Positions 50,469 to 60,207 of a stretch of DNA of 64,000 nucleotides are shown one piece after another; positions within the stretch are counted from its first letter, which is position 1; every line of letters begins with the position of its first letter. The DNA is from Fibrobacter sp. Lineage in GTDB: Bacteria > Fibrobacterota > Fibrobacteria > Fibrobacterales > Fibrobacteraceae. Under the pieces are notes generated by a model. The model was given only the letters and a program-made list of their open reading frames with translations. It had not been told where the DNA came from and searched no databases. Made by a program: the position numbers and the translations under genes. Location of the stretch: contig JAKSIE010000004.1 in NCBI GenBank assembly GCA_024398995.1, positions 38,461 through 102,460 on the forward strand. The letters run 5' to 3'.

Positions 50469-53400
50469 GGTTTGACACCCAGACCTTTGACGCGCCCAAT
50501 TCCTTATGAAGGTATTGGAACAATTCCGGAGTATAAACCACCTTGTTCTTCTTCAAAGACAGAACATGAACGTAGCCAGCTTCCGTTTCTACATGGCATA
50601 CGATTTCACAGGCACGTTCGGATTCATCAAAGGGAGCATAGCGTTCCATGACATCGTTCAGTTTTTCTACGAATTCGTCTGTCACCATTCCCGAGAAAAC
50701 ATTCATGTGAATGTGGGAAACCATGCTGGAGCGAACGCGATCCAACTGGACCACTTCTTCAACGATAACCTGTTTTTCATCGCGGTCACGCTGCTGTTCA
50801 AGAACGCCCTTCACAAGCACACGGTCATCCAAAGCCACAGAATCGCGCAACTGTTCCCAGGTATCCTTCTTGAAGAAAATGCCTACGTCACCATGGAAGT
50901 CCTGAATGTTTCCGGACCCCAAAGTATCACCGCGCTTGGTTTCAAAGGACTTCAATGAAGTCACTACACCGCCAACGATAACAGTGTCCCCAAGATGCTT
51001 GGAAAGTTCTTCATCGGCCAAGGTGCAGCTTGTAAAGCCATGCAGTTCCGGACGGAATTCATCCAGAGGATGACCTGACAAGAACAAGCCAAGGACATCA
51101 CGTTCCTTGTTCAGCATTTCCATTGCGGTCCATTCTTCGGCTTCTTCAAGAACTTCGGCGGAGCTATCCATAGCAGGAGCGCCACCACCCAAGTCGAACA
51201 AGGAAATCTGGCCGCGGTCACGATCTTCCTGACAACGAGCTGCCACTTCCAAAGCACGGTCCACAGAAGCCATCAATACAGCTCGGCTACCCGGGAATTC
51301 ATCCAGAGCACCAGCCATAATCAAGCTTTCCACAAAACGCTTGTTCATGGGGGCACGCTTTTCCTTTTGCTCGCCCTGATACTCGGCCACACGTTTGGTA
51401 AAATCAAACAAATCCTTGAACTTACCGCGACGTTCTCGTTCAGCAACGATGTCTTCCACAACACCGATACCTACGCCACGAATACCTGCAAGACCAAATA
51501 GAATCTTGCGATCCTTGTTGGCCGTGAACACGCCCATGGAAGCATTGATGTTGGGAGAAAGCACTTCAATATCCAAGCGCTTACATTCCAAAATAATGGT
51601 CACGATATCTTCGGTCTTACCCATTTTGGATGTCATGGACGCAGCCATGTATTCCGGACCATAGTGGGTCTTCAAATAAGCGGTCTGGTAAGCCACGTAA
51701 GCGTAAGCTGCAGCATGGCTCTTGTTAAATGCGTAGCCGCAGAACGGAAGCACAGCATCCCATACCTTCTGAATCATGGCATGGTCATAACCGCGAGCTT
51801 CACACTTGGCAAAGAATTCTGGAGTAAGCTTATCCATCTTTTCCGGCATTTTCTTCGCCATGATACGACGGATATTGTCAGCGCCACCCAGAGAGTAGCC
51901 ACCCAGAATCTGGGCAAGCTTCATCACCTGTTCCTGATACACAATCACGCCGTAGGTTTCACCCAGCACTTCTTCCAGGTCAGGATGATAGCAGTCAATT
52001 TCTTCGCGGCCTTGCTTACGGGCAATAAAGTGAGGAATTTGATCGATAGGACCCGGACGATACAGGGCGTTCATAGCGATCAAGTCGGCAATACGGTTGG
52101 GCTTCAGTTCGCGCAGGTACTTCTGCATACCCGGAGATTCGAACTGGAACACAGTAGTGGTCATGCCCTTACTGAGAAGGTCAAAGGTTTCCTTATCATC
52201 CAAAGGAATGTGGCTCATGTCCACTTCGATCTGGCGATTTTTCTTGACCATATTCACTGTATCCTGAATGATGGACAAGTTGATAAGGCCAAGGAAGTCC
52301 ATCTTCAGAAGGCCAATGTCTTCTGCATAATGTTTATCGTACATCACCACCGGCGTATCTTCGGCGGCTGCACGATACAAAGGAGCCAAATTGTAAATAG
52401 GAGTCGGAGTAATCACCACACCGCAAGCATGCACACCCGTTTGGCGGGGCAAGTCTTCGAGCGACAACGCGATATTCCAAAGGTTCTGATAAGAGGCTCG
52501 GCTATTGACCATCGCCTGCAACGGTTCCGGACTATATTCCGGTTCTAGCACGTTACCCTTCTTATCCTTACCGGTCCAAGCCTGTTTTAGGCTAAAGTTC
52601 AAAGTACGCTGCGGAAAGAGCTTTGTAATAACCTTAGCTTCACCCGGAGCAAAGCCAAGAACGCGAGCCACGTCGGTAATCACAGCCTTGGATTTCAGCA
52701 TACCATAGGTAATGATCTGGCCCACGCATTCCTTGCCGTACTTTTGAGTCACGTAATCAATCACGCGGCCACGGTCTCGGTCTGCAAAGTCCGTATCGAT
52801 ATCAGGCATGGACACACGTTCCGGGTTCAGGAATCGTTCGAAAAGCAAGTCGAACTTCAAAGGGTCAATGTCCGTAATACCGATGATATAAGTCACCAAG
52901 GAACCCGCAGCAGAACCACGGCCCGGGCCCACAGGAATGCCATTGTTACGAGCCCAGTTAATGAAGTCCCACACAATGAGCAGGTAACCCGCAACGTTCA
53001 TGTTTCGGATACAGTTCAGTTCCTTGTACATGCGTTTGCCCACATCGGTTTCGTGCTCCGGGAACTTAAAGTTCTCTTCAGGGAAACGCCACTTCAAGAA
53101 TCCATTACAAAGATGAATGATGTAAATATCGGAATCAGAACCGGGTTTGCACCAACGATGAACAGCCTTCGCAATGGCCTTCTGGTCATTTTCGTCGTAC
53201 AGTTCCGGAGCAGAACGCCTTTCGATTTCAGCCTTATCTTCATCGGTCAAGGCATCGGGTTCGATGCCCTTTTCAGCGCAATACGCTTCTTGAACCTTCT
53301 TGCGTTTATCCTTGGCATAGCCCTTGGTTTCGCGTTCAAGAATCACCGGGTATTCCGCATCATATTCTGCCTTCATGATGGCCTTGATTTTCTGGTATTC

Positions 53401-54318
53401 CTCACCAGCCAAGAAATCATCAGGAATCTTAAAGCGTGGCCAGAATTCGTCACCGATACCCGTCTTAACGATGTAGTTACAACGTTCTGCAATTTTTACG
53501 GTGTTGTCGATGGCTCCCGGAATATCACCGAACAGTTCGCGCATTTCGGCTTCGGTCTTATAGTAAAAGCCTTCTGTGGGGAAACGCTTGTCGGGGGTAT
53601 CGTTTAGAGTTGTCTTGGTGGAGATGCAACGCAGGATTCGATGAGCCTGGGCATCTTCCTTTTTAATGTAATGGATATCGCCTACAGCAACAACTTCGCG
53701 GCCCAATTCATTTGCCAACTGGACCGTGTAATCATTCACCAGTTTTTGCTGAGGAATTCCATTATCGCAAACACTAAAGTAAAGATGATCATGGTCAAAA
53801 ATCTTGTCCAGGCGCTCCATGTACTCGCGAGCTGCAGAATTTCTACCCGACGCAACGCTTGTACCGTACTTACTGAAAAAGTCACCTGCAATGGCAATCA
53901 CGCCTTCCTTAAACTGTTCCACAGTTTCCAGAGGAACTGAGGGAATTTCTGACCAGCGGTCACCATCTTCGTAGCGATAACTCACAATGCGGAGCAAGTT
54001 ATAGTAGCCCTTCTCATTTTCAACCAGGAGGGTCAAACGCTCGTACGTCGTTGTATCCTTGGGCGTTGCGCTGGGAGTGTCCACATAGATGTGACAGCCG
54101 TAAATGGTCTTTACAGGAGGGAGTCCCTTTTCCTTACGTTTCTTGTTCAGGCCCTGGCCACGGGTTTGGATTTCTAGGATACCAAACATGGCGCCGTGGT
54201 CAGTGAGGGCCACTGCGGGGGCGTTATCGTCGGCAGCTGCCGCAAGGATACCGTCCAATCGGGCAGACGATTGCAAAACAGAGAATTCAGAATGTGTCTG
54301 GAGGTGAACAAAAGCCAT
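50455..54318 (-). CDS. dnaE: DNA polymerase III alpha subunit
   Basis: The 1287-residue replicative polymerase has an N-terminal PHP domain (FVHLQTHSEFS and ALTDHGAMFG), the palm domain with GPGRGSAAGSLV and the catalytic MPDIDTDFADRDR, then the fingers region (YQEQVMKLAQ, FAKCEARGYD) and a C-terminal OB fold. The PHP HxHxH motif reads HLQTH, so one metal ligand is lost and the PHP nuclease is probably inactive, as in E. coli. It is longer than usual (about 1160) mainly from insertions in the PHP part (KIKAIMKAEYDAEYPVILER to DKAEIERRSAPELYDENDQ). lpxB overlaps its end. Confidence 0.96.
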   Translation of the reverse strand: MAFVHLQTHSEFSVLQSSARLDGILAAAADDNAPAVALTDHGAMFGILEIQTRGQGLNKKRKEKGLPPVKTIYGCHIYVDTPSATPKDTTTYERLTLLVENEKGYYNLLRIVSYRYEDGDRWSEIPSVPLETVEQFKEGVIAIAGDFFSKYGTSVASGRNSAAREYMERLDKIFDHDHLYFSVCDNGIPQQKLVNDYTVQLANELGREVVAVGDIHYIKKEDAQAHRILRCISTKTTLNDTPDKRFPTEGFYYKTEAEMRELFGDIPGAIDNTVKIAERCNYIVKTGIGDEFWPRFKIPDDFLAGEEYQKIKAIMKAEYDAEYPVILERETKGYAKDKRKKVQEAYCAEKGIEPDALTDEDKAEIERRSAPELYDENDQKAIAKAVHRWCKPGSDSDIYIIHLCNGFLKWRFPEENFKFPEHETDVGKRMYKELNCIRNMNVAGYLLIVWDFINWARNNGIPVGPGRGSAAGSLVTYIIGITDIDPLKFDLLFERFLNPERVSMPDIDTDFADRDRGRVIDYVTQKYGKECVGQIITYGMLKSKAVITDVARVLGFAPGEAKVITKLFPQRTLNFSLKQAWTGKDKKGNVLEPEYSPEPLQAMVNSRASYQNLWNIALSLEDLPRQTGVHACGVVITPTPIYNLAPLYRAAAEDTPVVMYDKHYAEDIGLLKMDFLGLINLSIIQDTVNMVKKNRQIEVDMSHIPLDDKETFDLLSKGMTTTVFQFESPGMQKYLRELKPNRIADLIAMNALYRPGPIDQIPHFIARKQGREEIDCYHPDLEEVLGETYGVIVYQEQVMKLAQILGGYSLGGADNIRRIMAKKMPEKMDKLTPEFFAKCEARGYDHAMIQKVWDAVLPFCGYAFNKSHAAAYAYVAYQTAYLKTHYGPEYMAASMTSKMGKTEDIVTIILECKRLDIEVLSPNINASMGVFTANKDRKILFGLAGIRGVGIGVVEDIVAERERRGKFKDLFDFTKRVAEYQGEQKEKRAPMNKRFVESLIMAGALDEFPGSRAVLMASVDRALEVAARCQEDRDRGQISLFDLGGGAPAMDSSAEVLEEAEEWTAMEMLNKERDVLGLFLSGHPLDEFRPELHGFTSCTLADEELSKHLGDTVIVGGVVTSLKSFETKRGDTLGSGNIQDFHGDVGIFFKKDTWEQLRDSVALDDRVLVKGVLEQQRDRDEKQVIVEEVVQLDRVRSSMVSHIHMNVFSGMVTDEFVEKLNDVMERYAPFDESERACEIVCHVETEAGYVHVLSLKKNKVVYTPELFQYLHKELGASKVWVSNRAKR

Positions 54319-54394
54319 AGTCTAAATTTAAAAATTCCAAAAAAAATGATTACCTGTAAAAGGTAATCATCTCTTATTTTCCGTTTGTCAAAAT

Positions 54395-55363
54395 CTATTT
54401 CAAAAAATATGTTTCTGTAATTTTCTTGACCTTGGTACTCACGTCACCAAACTGTTTTTCGTAGCGGTTCCGCGTAGCTAATTCTTTGGGCAGCATAAAG
54501 ATAGCTTCAGTCCAGGCCTTTGCTAAAGCCCCGCAAATAGAGGCTTTCGAAAGTTTTTTCCCGTCACCAGACTGGCCGGGAACACCCTTTGCCATGGAAA
54601 GATAGCGAGACACCGCGTAAAACGGAAGCTTAACTATTTCGCCCGCCGGAAGCAAACGTACCGCAGAGCGCAAACGGTTTCGTTCGGAGTAGTACAACTT
54701 GCGGGGAGAATAACGCACCGTGGTCATGGAACGTTCGTGGAACACCTTGGCACTTGGGCAGAATATGGTTTTGAATCCGGCAAGATTATGGCGGAAATAC
54801 CATTCTGTTTCTTCAAAGAACAAAAAGAAACTTGCATCCATGGGGCCGGCAGCCACCGCGGCTTCCTTGCGGAAACTCATCACAGCACCGTAACAACCAA
54901 AGACTTCCTTTTCACGGACGTCTGCTTCGGAAATATCCAGGCCGCTAGCCTCATTTTTAGCAAAAAGATCCGGTCCAAACTGAACGCCAACTGCATTCAC
55001 AACGCCACTCTTTTCCATCACCAAACTAGCCACGGAACCTGCCTCCGGGTGCCTTGCAAAGCAATCCCGCAGTTGCTCGGCCCAGCTGGAATCGAATTCC
55101 AGGTCCATATTGCAAAGAACCTGAATTTCGGAATTCATGTTGTCCAAAAGCTGATTACAAGCGCCTGCGTAACCCAGGTTCTTATCGCTTTGAATAATCT
55201 TGCAGCGAAGACCGGAACTTTTCAGAACTGCGATGGAATTATCGGAGGATGCATTATCCAGGACCAAAACACGAACGGGAACAGTTTGCATCATCAAACT
55301 GCGCACGCACTTGGTCAATTCATCACCACCGTTATAGTTAATAATTCCAACGTCAATATTCAT
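54395..55363 (-). CDS. GT2 glycosyltransferase
   Basis: The start at 55363 follows AAAAGG by 7 bp. The 322-residue protein begins IDVGIINYNGGDELTKCVRSL, the GT2 opening. The DxD-like motif is NMDLEFDSSWAEQL, and the late FFLFFEETEWYFRHNLAGFK and HERSMTTVRY follow, as in rhamnosyl-type GT2 enzymes. It probably adds a sugar to lipopolysaccharide or another surface polymer. It stands alone between dnaE and the LamG lipoprotein, both leftward. Confidence 0.88.
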   Translation of the reverse strand: MNIDVGIINYNGGDELTKCVRSLMMQTVPVRVLVLDNASSDNSIAVLKSSGLRCKIIQSDKNLGYAGACNQLLDNMNSEIQVLCNMDLEFDSSWAEQLRDCFARHPEAGSVASLVMEKSGVVNAVGVQFGPDLFAKNEASGLDISEADVREKEVFGCYGAVMSFRKEAAVAAGPMDASFFLFFEETEWYFRHNLAGFKTIFCPSAKVFHERSMTTVRYSPRKLYYSERNRLRSAVRLLPAGEIVKLPFYAVSRYLSMAKGVPGQSGDGKKLSKASICGALAKAWTEAIFMLPKELATRNRYEKQFGDVSTKVKKITETYFLK

Positions 55364-55433
55364 CTTAAAACCTTTTGCAAACAAAAAAAGCGAAGCCCGT
55401 AGACTCCGCTTAAATATACAATTTTGATTTTAG

Positions 55434-57305
55434 CTAGTGGCGAATTCCGTAGTAGCGGATGTAGCCAATTTGACCTTTGAAAAAGCGTTCGTTGTACATC
55501 TGGTTCATGGCATCGTAGCCGATTCCCATATCATATTCAAGCTGGGCAACATCGCCCTTGTATTCTGCATCAACAGTCAGCTTTTCATTCTGGTAAACCT
55601 GGATGCTATTTGCTGTGCGAACAACCTTAACATCGGTCCACTGGTCCAGTTCCAAGGCATCGCCCTTGAACACCTGCCAATTCGTTCCATCTGTTTCGCT
55701 ATCACGGAAATGGACCGTAAGAACACCTTCGTCTACACGGAGCATCCAGCCGTCGCCGAAACGTCCGGGAGGCTCTGCCACAAAGACATTCTGGATCTTA
55801 CCGAATGCAGTCGGTTTCAAGCTTGTTTCGACGACAAATTCGTTACGCAGGAACGTAGTGGTCAACGGAACAACCAGACCGGATTGTCCATCCAAGGACA
55901 AGTTTTCGTCAACAGACTCGGGATTTCCAAGAACATAGTGGGCAGTATTATTGCCAACTCTGTCGAGACCGATAAAATCAGGAGCATCGAATTCCCAATC
56001 AGCCAGAAGAACATAAGGATCGTCAGAATCCAAAGTAGCGTCGCTCAATGCATCCAGGTTGCCAAAACGGACGTAATCAATTTCGCCTACGAAGTAGCGG
56101 GTATGATAAGCCTGGTCCATGGCGTCGTAGCCAATGCTCAAATCATATTCCAACTGAGAAACGTCACCCTTGTAGGATTTGTCGATGGTCAACATTCCAT
56201 CCTGGAAAACCTTAACAGATTCGCCATCACGTTCTACGCGGATTTCGTTCCATTCGTTAAGATTCAACCTTTGGCCTCTAAAGACAGTCCAATCGGTGTA
56301 AGTAGATTCTTCGTCTCTGAAATGAACAGTCAAATAACCGTTGTCAGCACGAACCATCCAGCCATCACCGTAGCGTCCGGGAGGCTCAGCCACCAGAATA
56401 TTCTGCATCGTGCCGAAACTTGTGGGTTTGACACGAGCTTCCACTACAAATTCGTTGGTTTTCAAATCAGACTTGAGAGGTATGTAGAAACCAGAATAGC
56501 CGTCAAACTGGGCAGCACCTTCTTTTACAGAGACCCTTCCTTCGCCAATGATTGCGTCGTGGTTATTGCCTGTGAAATCCTTGCCAACATTGGCTTCGTT
56601 ATTGAATTCCCAATTTGCAATCCAGGAGGATGCTACAAGATCATCAACGGCATTCTGTTCCTTAATAAGGCGAACCTTGTCAAAACGGACATTGGAAATT
56701 GTACCGGCAACATTTTCTTCAGATTCAGTAGGATCGAAACCAATGGTAAAGTGGCCTTCGACGCTTTCGATGGTGCTGTTAGATTCGGCGGCAGCAACGC
56801 ATACGCCGTCAACAAAAAGATATGTCAGCTTGCCAAGGCGTTCGGCACGAACCGTAACAATATCGCCTGTGGGCAAAGCAGCTTCTGCACCAATCTTGTA
56901 CCAGTCCTTGCCGGTGGAAGCCTTACGCCATACAAAAACAGCCTTGCCGTCTTCAATTCGCAATGCCCAGGCATCGTGAGTACCATCGAGGCCTACAGAC
57001 GCAAGAGTCATATTTGCATTTTCTTCATCGAGAGTGATTTCTACCTCGATAGCGAAGTTGTTTTCGTAAAAACAAACTTCAGCAGGCTGAATAATCTTAT
57101 CGTTTTTGTTGTCCAGCTTCCAAGAAGAAACTACGGAACGGGCGCTGAGAGGAACTTCTGCAGACTCCAAATTTTTAAAGTAGGGTTTACCGGAATCAAG
57201 ACCGAAGTCTTCTTCAAGACTATCCACCCCACCTTCGGAACAGGCCATCAGTCCAAAAGCGGCAAGACCCGCCATAAGGCCTATTTTTGTACGGAAAAAA
57301 CTCAT
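55434..57305 (-). CDS. Surface lipoprotein with three LamG (concanavalin-A-like) domains
   Basis: The 623-residue protein has a lipoprotein signal with Cys22 (FGLMACSEG) and three laminin-G-like domains. The first (about residues 50-215) is divergent. The second and third (about 240-410 and 455-620) repeat each other closely, sharing EFVVE, VAEPPGR, GDGWM, LTVHFRD, YKGDV and QLEYD, IGYDAM. LamG folds bind glycans and are used in polysaccharide degradation and adhesion. An RBS-like AGGAGGT precedes the ATG. A long open frame on the opposite strand is antisense shadow. Confidence 0.85.
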   Translation of the reverse strand: MSFFRTKIGLMAGLAAFGLMACSEGGVDSLEEDFGLDSGKPYFKNLESAEVPLSARSVVSSWKLDNKNDKIIQPAEVCFYENNFAIEVEITLDEENANMTLASVGLDGTHDAWALRIEDGKAVFVWRKASTGKDWYKIGAEAALPTGDIVTVRAERLGKLTYLFVDGVCVAAAESNSTIESVEGHFTIGFDPTESEENVAGTISNVRFDKVRLIKEQNAVDDLVASSWIANWEFNNEANVGKDFTGNNHDAIIGEGRVSVKEGAAQFDGYSGFYIPLKSDLKTNEFVVEARVKPTSFGTMQNILVAEPPGRYGDGWMVRADNGYLTVHFRDEESTYTDWTVFRGQRLNLNEWNEIRVERDGESVKVFQDGMLTIDKSYKGDVSQLEYDLSIGYDAMDQAYHTRYFVGEIDYVRFGNLDALSDATLDSDDPYVLLADWEFDAPDFIGLDRVGNNTAHYVLGNPESVDENLSLDGQSGLVVPLTTTFLRNEFVVETSLKPTAFGKIQNVFVAEPPGRFGDGWMLRVDEGVLTVHFRDSETDGTNWQVFKGDALELDQWTDVKVVRTANSIQVYQNEKLTVDAEYKGDVAQLEYDMGIGYDAMNQMYNERFFKGQIGYIRYYGIRH

Positions 57306-57399
57306 AATCTAACCTCCTAACAGTTATGTAGTAAAAATATAACAAATGCACCAAGAATGCAAATTTTCTGAGTTTCAATTTTCGCAAAAATGCTACATT

Positions 57400-58359
57400 A
57401 TGGCCATGGATCAAGGAAAAAAGAAGTTTTTTAAAACTGCACTCAAGGTTTTAATCACCTTGGGCGGCCTTGGTTATGTATTTAGCAAGGTTCCCCTGAC
57501 AGAAGCTTTGGCCCAGTGGACCCCGGCAGCCCTCCCCTGGCTTCTGCTGATTTTCGCCCTGACCGTAGTGCTCATGGCAATTCAGGCGAACCGATGGCGC
57601 GGACTTTTACTAGACGAAGGTAAGAAAGTCCCCTTCAAGACCTTCTATTCCTATATCGCCTTGGGCTATTTCTTTAACAACCTGCTACCCAGCGGCTTTG
57701 GTGGCGATGCCGTTAAGACTATCGCCTTCGGAAAGCGTTTCGGTAACACCGCGAACTCCGTTGCAGCCATCGTCATTTCAAGAGTCATGGGACTCTTGGC
57801 CATGTTTCTCAGTTTCTTTATCGCATTACCCTTTGTGGCTGCCAAGTACGACATTCCCGCCGGCTATACCATTACCGTCAGCGCGGTAGCCCTGGTCTCT
57901 CTCCTGGTCATTTTTGCCGGACTGTTTTCAGACAAAGTCAAGCTGCCATCAAAGCTTACCGCAAAGGTACCATTCCTGTTGAAACTGCAGAACGCCTTCT
58001 GTGTCTACCGCGACCACAAAAAAGAATTTCTGCTTTCTGGTTTAGATTCCGTTTGGTTGCAGATCGTGACCATCATTATCCATTGGGCTTATTTCAAGGC
58101 AATGGGCGTTGATGTGGACATCGCCATCATTACCGTGTTCACCACCATTATGGTTACCTTCACCATGCTCCCCATTTCCATCAACGGCATCGGCGTTCGT
58201 GAAAATGTCCAGGTCAGTTTGTACACCGGACTATTGGGAATTCCTGCCGAAGTGGTACTGGCCTCCACCCTGTTCAGCTACTTGCCCCTACTGTTCCAGG
58301 CAGCACAGGGCGCCATCGCCTTTGCTTTGCTCAAGGGAAAAGAACCTACAAGCAAATAG
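57400..58359 (+). CDS. Lysylphosphatidylglycerol-synthase-like (UPF0104) membrane protein
   Basis: An eight- or nine-helix membrane protein of 319 residues with the UPF0104 pattern: KVLITLGGLGYVFSKV, IQANRWRGLLLDEG, YIALGYFFNNLLPSGFGGDAVK, and FTMLPISINGIGVRE. The NNLLPSGFGGDxxR/K motif is the most conserved. The family includes the flippase part of MprF and AglD and may move lipid-linked sugars. The start is uncertain; the ATG at 57406 is an alternative. A possible -10 (TACATTAT) overlaps the start region. Confidence 0.85.
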   Translation: MAMDQGKKKFFKTALKVLITLGGLGYVFSKVPLTEALAQWTPAALPWLLLIFALTVVLMAIQANRWRGLLLDEGKKVPFKTFYSYIALGYFFNNLLPSGFGGDAVKTIAFGKRFGNTANSVAAIVISRVMGLLAMFLSFFIALPFVAAKYDIPAGYTITVSAVALVSLLVIFAGLFSDKVKLPSKLTAKVPFLLKLQNAFCVYRDHKKEFLLSGLDSVWLQIVTIIIHWAYFKAMGVDVDIAIITVFTTIMVTFTMLPISINGIGVRENVQVSLYTGLLGIPAEVVLASTLFSYLPLLFQAAQGAIAFALLKGKEPTSK

Positions 58360-58360
58360 A

Positions 58361-58395
58361 AAAAGGATGCGCCTAAACGCACCCTTTCTTTTTTA
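58361..58395. terminator. Bidirectional terminator between the UPF0104 gene and gpsA
   Basis: AAAGGATGCG and CGCACCCTTT pair with one mismatch, followed by a T-rich tail and preceded by A-rich sequence. Confidence 0.78.
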
Positions 58396-58412
58396 AGATT
58401 TCTGGTAAAAAC

Positions 58413-59426
58413 TTAGTTCCAGTTTTCAGCCTTCAGTTCACGGCCCCAGATATCGTTGAAGACTTCCTTAACAGTCTTACCACCGAAGAGGAGTGCGTAA
58501 ACCGCATTGACAATGGGCATGTCAACACCGAGCTTGTCGGCCAGAGCCTTGGTGCTACGGCAAGTGGGAACGCCTTCGGCAATCATCTTCATGCCACCCA
58601 AAACCTGATCGATGGTTTCGCCCTTACCGATGTGTTCACCCACATAACGGTTACGACTATGCTGGGAAAGGCAAGTCACAATCAAGTCACCCATGCCGGC
58701 AAGGCCAGCAAAGGTTTCGGGCTGAGCACCCATAGCCCTGCCTAAGCGGCACATTTCAGCCTGACCGCGGGTGAGAAGAGCCGCGCGAGTGTTATCGCCC
58801 GCGCCAATACCATAGAGCACGCCGGATGCAATGGCAATCACGTTCTTCACGGAGCCACAAAGTTCAACACCGATAATATCAGTGGAAGTATAAACACGGA
58901 GGTAGGAGCAGCTCATAGCCTTCTGCACAAGCTTGGCAGAATCTTCGTTGGAGCAAGCGGCAACGATTGCAGTCAACACATGGCGACTAACTTCTTCGGC
59001 ATGAGAGGGACCGCTAAAGGCAACCATCTTGTCGTCGGTGAGCCAAGGAACCTTCTCGAGAAGAACCTCACTCATGAGCTGGTTTGTGCCTTCGAGGATG
59101 CCTTTGGTAGCACAGACTACGACCGGTTCCTTACCTTTTTCAGGAGTCCACTTGCCCAAGTTTTCGGCAACGCCACCCATAAACTGGGAAGGCACAACGA
59201 TCATGACCATTTCTGCTCCATCAAGAGCGGCATTCATGTCGGTGGTATACTTAAAATCTGCAGGGAAAATTACGCCAGGAAGTTTATCCTTGTACTGGTG
59301 TTCTGTAGAAAGCAGATCAACTTCAGCCTGGGAGTTGGTCCAGAAAGTAATGTCATTCTTATTTTCGTAAATCACCTGGCCAAGGGTAAGTCCCCATCCG
59401 CCAGTACCCAAAACAGTAACTTTCAT
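58413..59426 (-). CDS. gpsA: Glycerol-3-phosphate dehydrogenase [NAD(P)+]
   Basis: GpsA makes sn-glycerol-3-phosphate from dihydroxyacetone phosphate for phospholipids. The 337-residue protein has the Rossmann GTGGWGLTLG, VVPSQFMGG, CATKGILEG, the substrate-binding GPSHAEEV, VELCGSVKNVIAIASG and the closing AGMGDLIVTCLS. It is the last gene of the der-plsY-gpsA operon, so glycerol-3-phosphate production and its first acylation are coupled. Confidence 0.97.
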   Translation of the reverse strand: MKVTVLGTGGWGLTLGQVIYENKNDITFWTNSQAEVDLLSTEHQYKDKLPGVIFPADFKYTTDMNAALDGAEMVMIVVPSQFMGGVAENLGKWTPEKGKEPVVVCATKGILEGTNQLMSEVLLEKVPWLTDDKMVAFSGPSHAEEVSRHVLTAIVAACSNEDSAKLVQKAMSCSYLRVYTSTDIIGVELCGSVKNVIAIASGVLYGIGAGDNTRAALLTRGQAEMCRLGRAMGAQPETFAGLAGMGDLIVTCLSQHSRNRYVGEHIGKGETIDQVLGGMKMIAEGVPTCRSTKALADKLGVDMPIVNAVYALLFGGKTVKEVFNDIWGRELKAENWN

Positions 59427-59502
59427 AATTCAAAATCCTTATGTTGTTTTCAGTAATCTACAATAAACGTCGTGCAAAAGCAAAAAAAAGCGATTTTCAC
59501 GC

Positions 59503-60207
59503 TTATTTTTGTGCCTGGTCACCTTCAGGAGCCTTAGGAGTCTTGCGCTTGCTACCAAAACCGTTTTCAGTGCCGTTCATCAGGCGCTTGATGTTGCCAC
59601 GATGCTTGACGATAATGAAAATACCAATCAAGGAGGTGACGATTGCCAAGGGAAGGGTAAACTGGTCATACACCGGATAGGGTGCACCGCAGTAGCCCAT
59701 CACTGACAAAACCACCAGCATGACACAAGCACCAATGCTACCAACGGACACATACTTTGTCGTAGCAGTAAGAATGATCCAAACGCCAAACGCAGTAAGA
59801 GCAGTTACCGGACACAGGCAAAGGAACACTCCCAGAGCAGCGAGCACGCCCTTGCCACCGCGGAAACCAGCAAAGCAAGTGTAGCTATGGCCAAGGATTA
59901 CCAGAAGACCTGCAACCAGGGGAACCCAGTAAGAATAGTCAGCACCACCGGCAGCAACTTGTGCTGCGCACATCTTCATGGCAATGAAAGGGCCAAAGAA
60001 ACCCTTCAGCAAATCCATAAAGACAACGGGAAGCGCAGGCTTCCAGCCCAAGACGCGGAATGTATTTGTCAGACCTGCGTTCTTGGAACCGTAGTCACGA
60101 ATATCAAACTCTTTTCCTTTCGCGAGTTTTGCGATCCAGATTGCGCTGGGGATCGCCCCCAACACGTACGCTATTGGAAGACTCAGTAAACTGTTCAAGT
60201 TCTTCAT
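59503..60207 (-). CDS. plsY: Acyl-phosphate glycerol-3-phosphate acyltransferase PlsY
   Basis: PlsY acylates glycerol-3-phosphate using acyl phosphate, the first step of phospholipid synthesis. The 234-residue membrane protein has the three conserved motifs: YGSKNAGLTNTFR, GHSYTCFAGFRGGKGV and a later GNIKRLMNGTE-like region. The N-terminal helix IAYVLGAIPSAIWIAKL is where the family's first helix should be. Its first 104 bp lie inside der in another frame. The C-terminal 25 residues are a charged tail beyond the family end. It precedes gpsA. Confidence 0.95.
   Translation of the reverse strand: MKNLNSLLSLPIAYVLGAIPSAIWIAKLAKGKEFDIRDYGSKNAGLTNTFRVLGWKPALPVVFMDLLKGFFGPFIAMKMCAAQVAAGGADYSYWVPLVAGLLVILGHSYTCFAGFRGGKGVLAALGVFLCLCPVTALTAFGVWIILTATTKYVSVGSIGACVMLVVLSVMGYCGAPYPVYDQFTLPLAIVTSLIGIFIIVKHRGNIKRLMNGTENGFGSKRKTPKAPEGDQAQK

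Noticed and set aside
55437..57320. A 627-codon open frame on the plus strand opposite the LamG lipoprotein
   Set aside because: It is antisense to a well-supported gene with a signal peptide and domain repeats. Its residues show no motif or ribosome-binding site.
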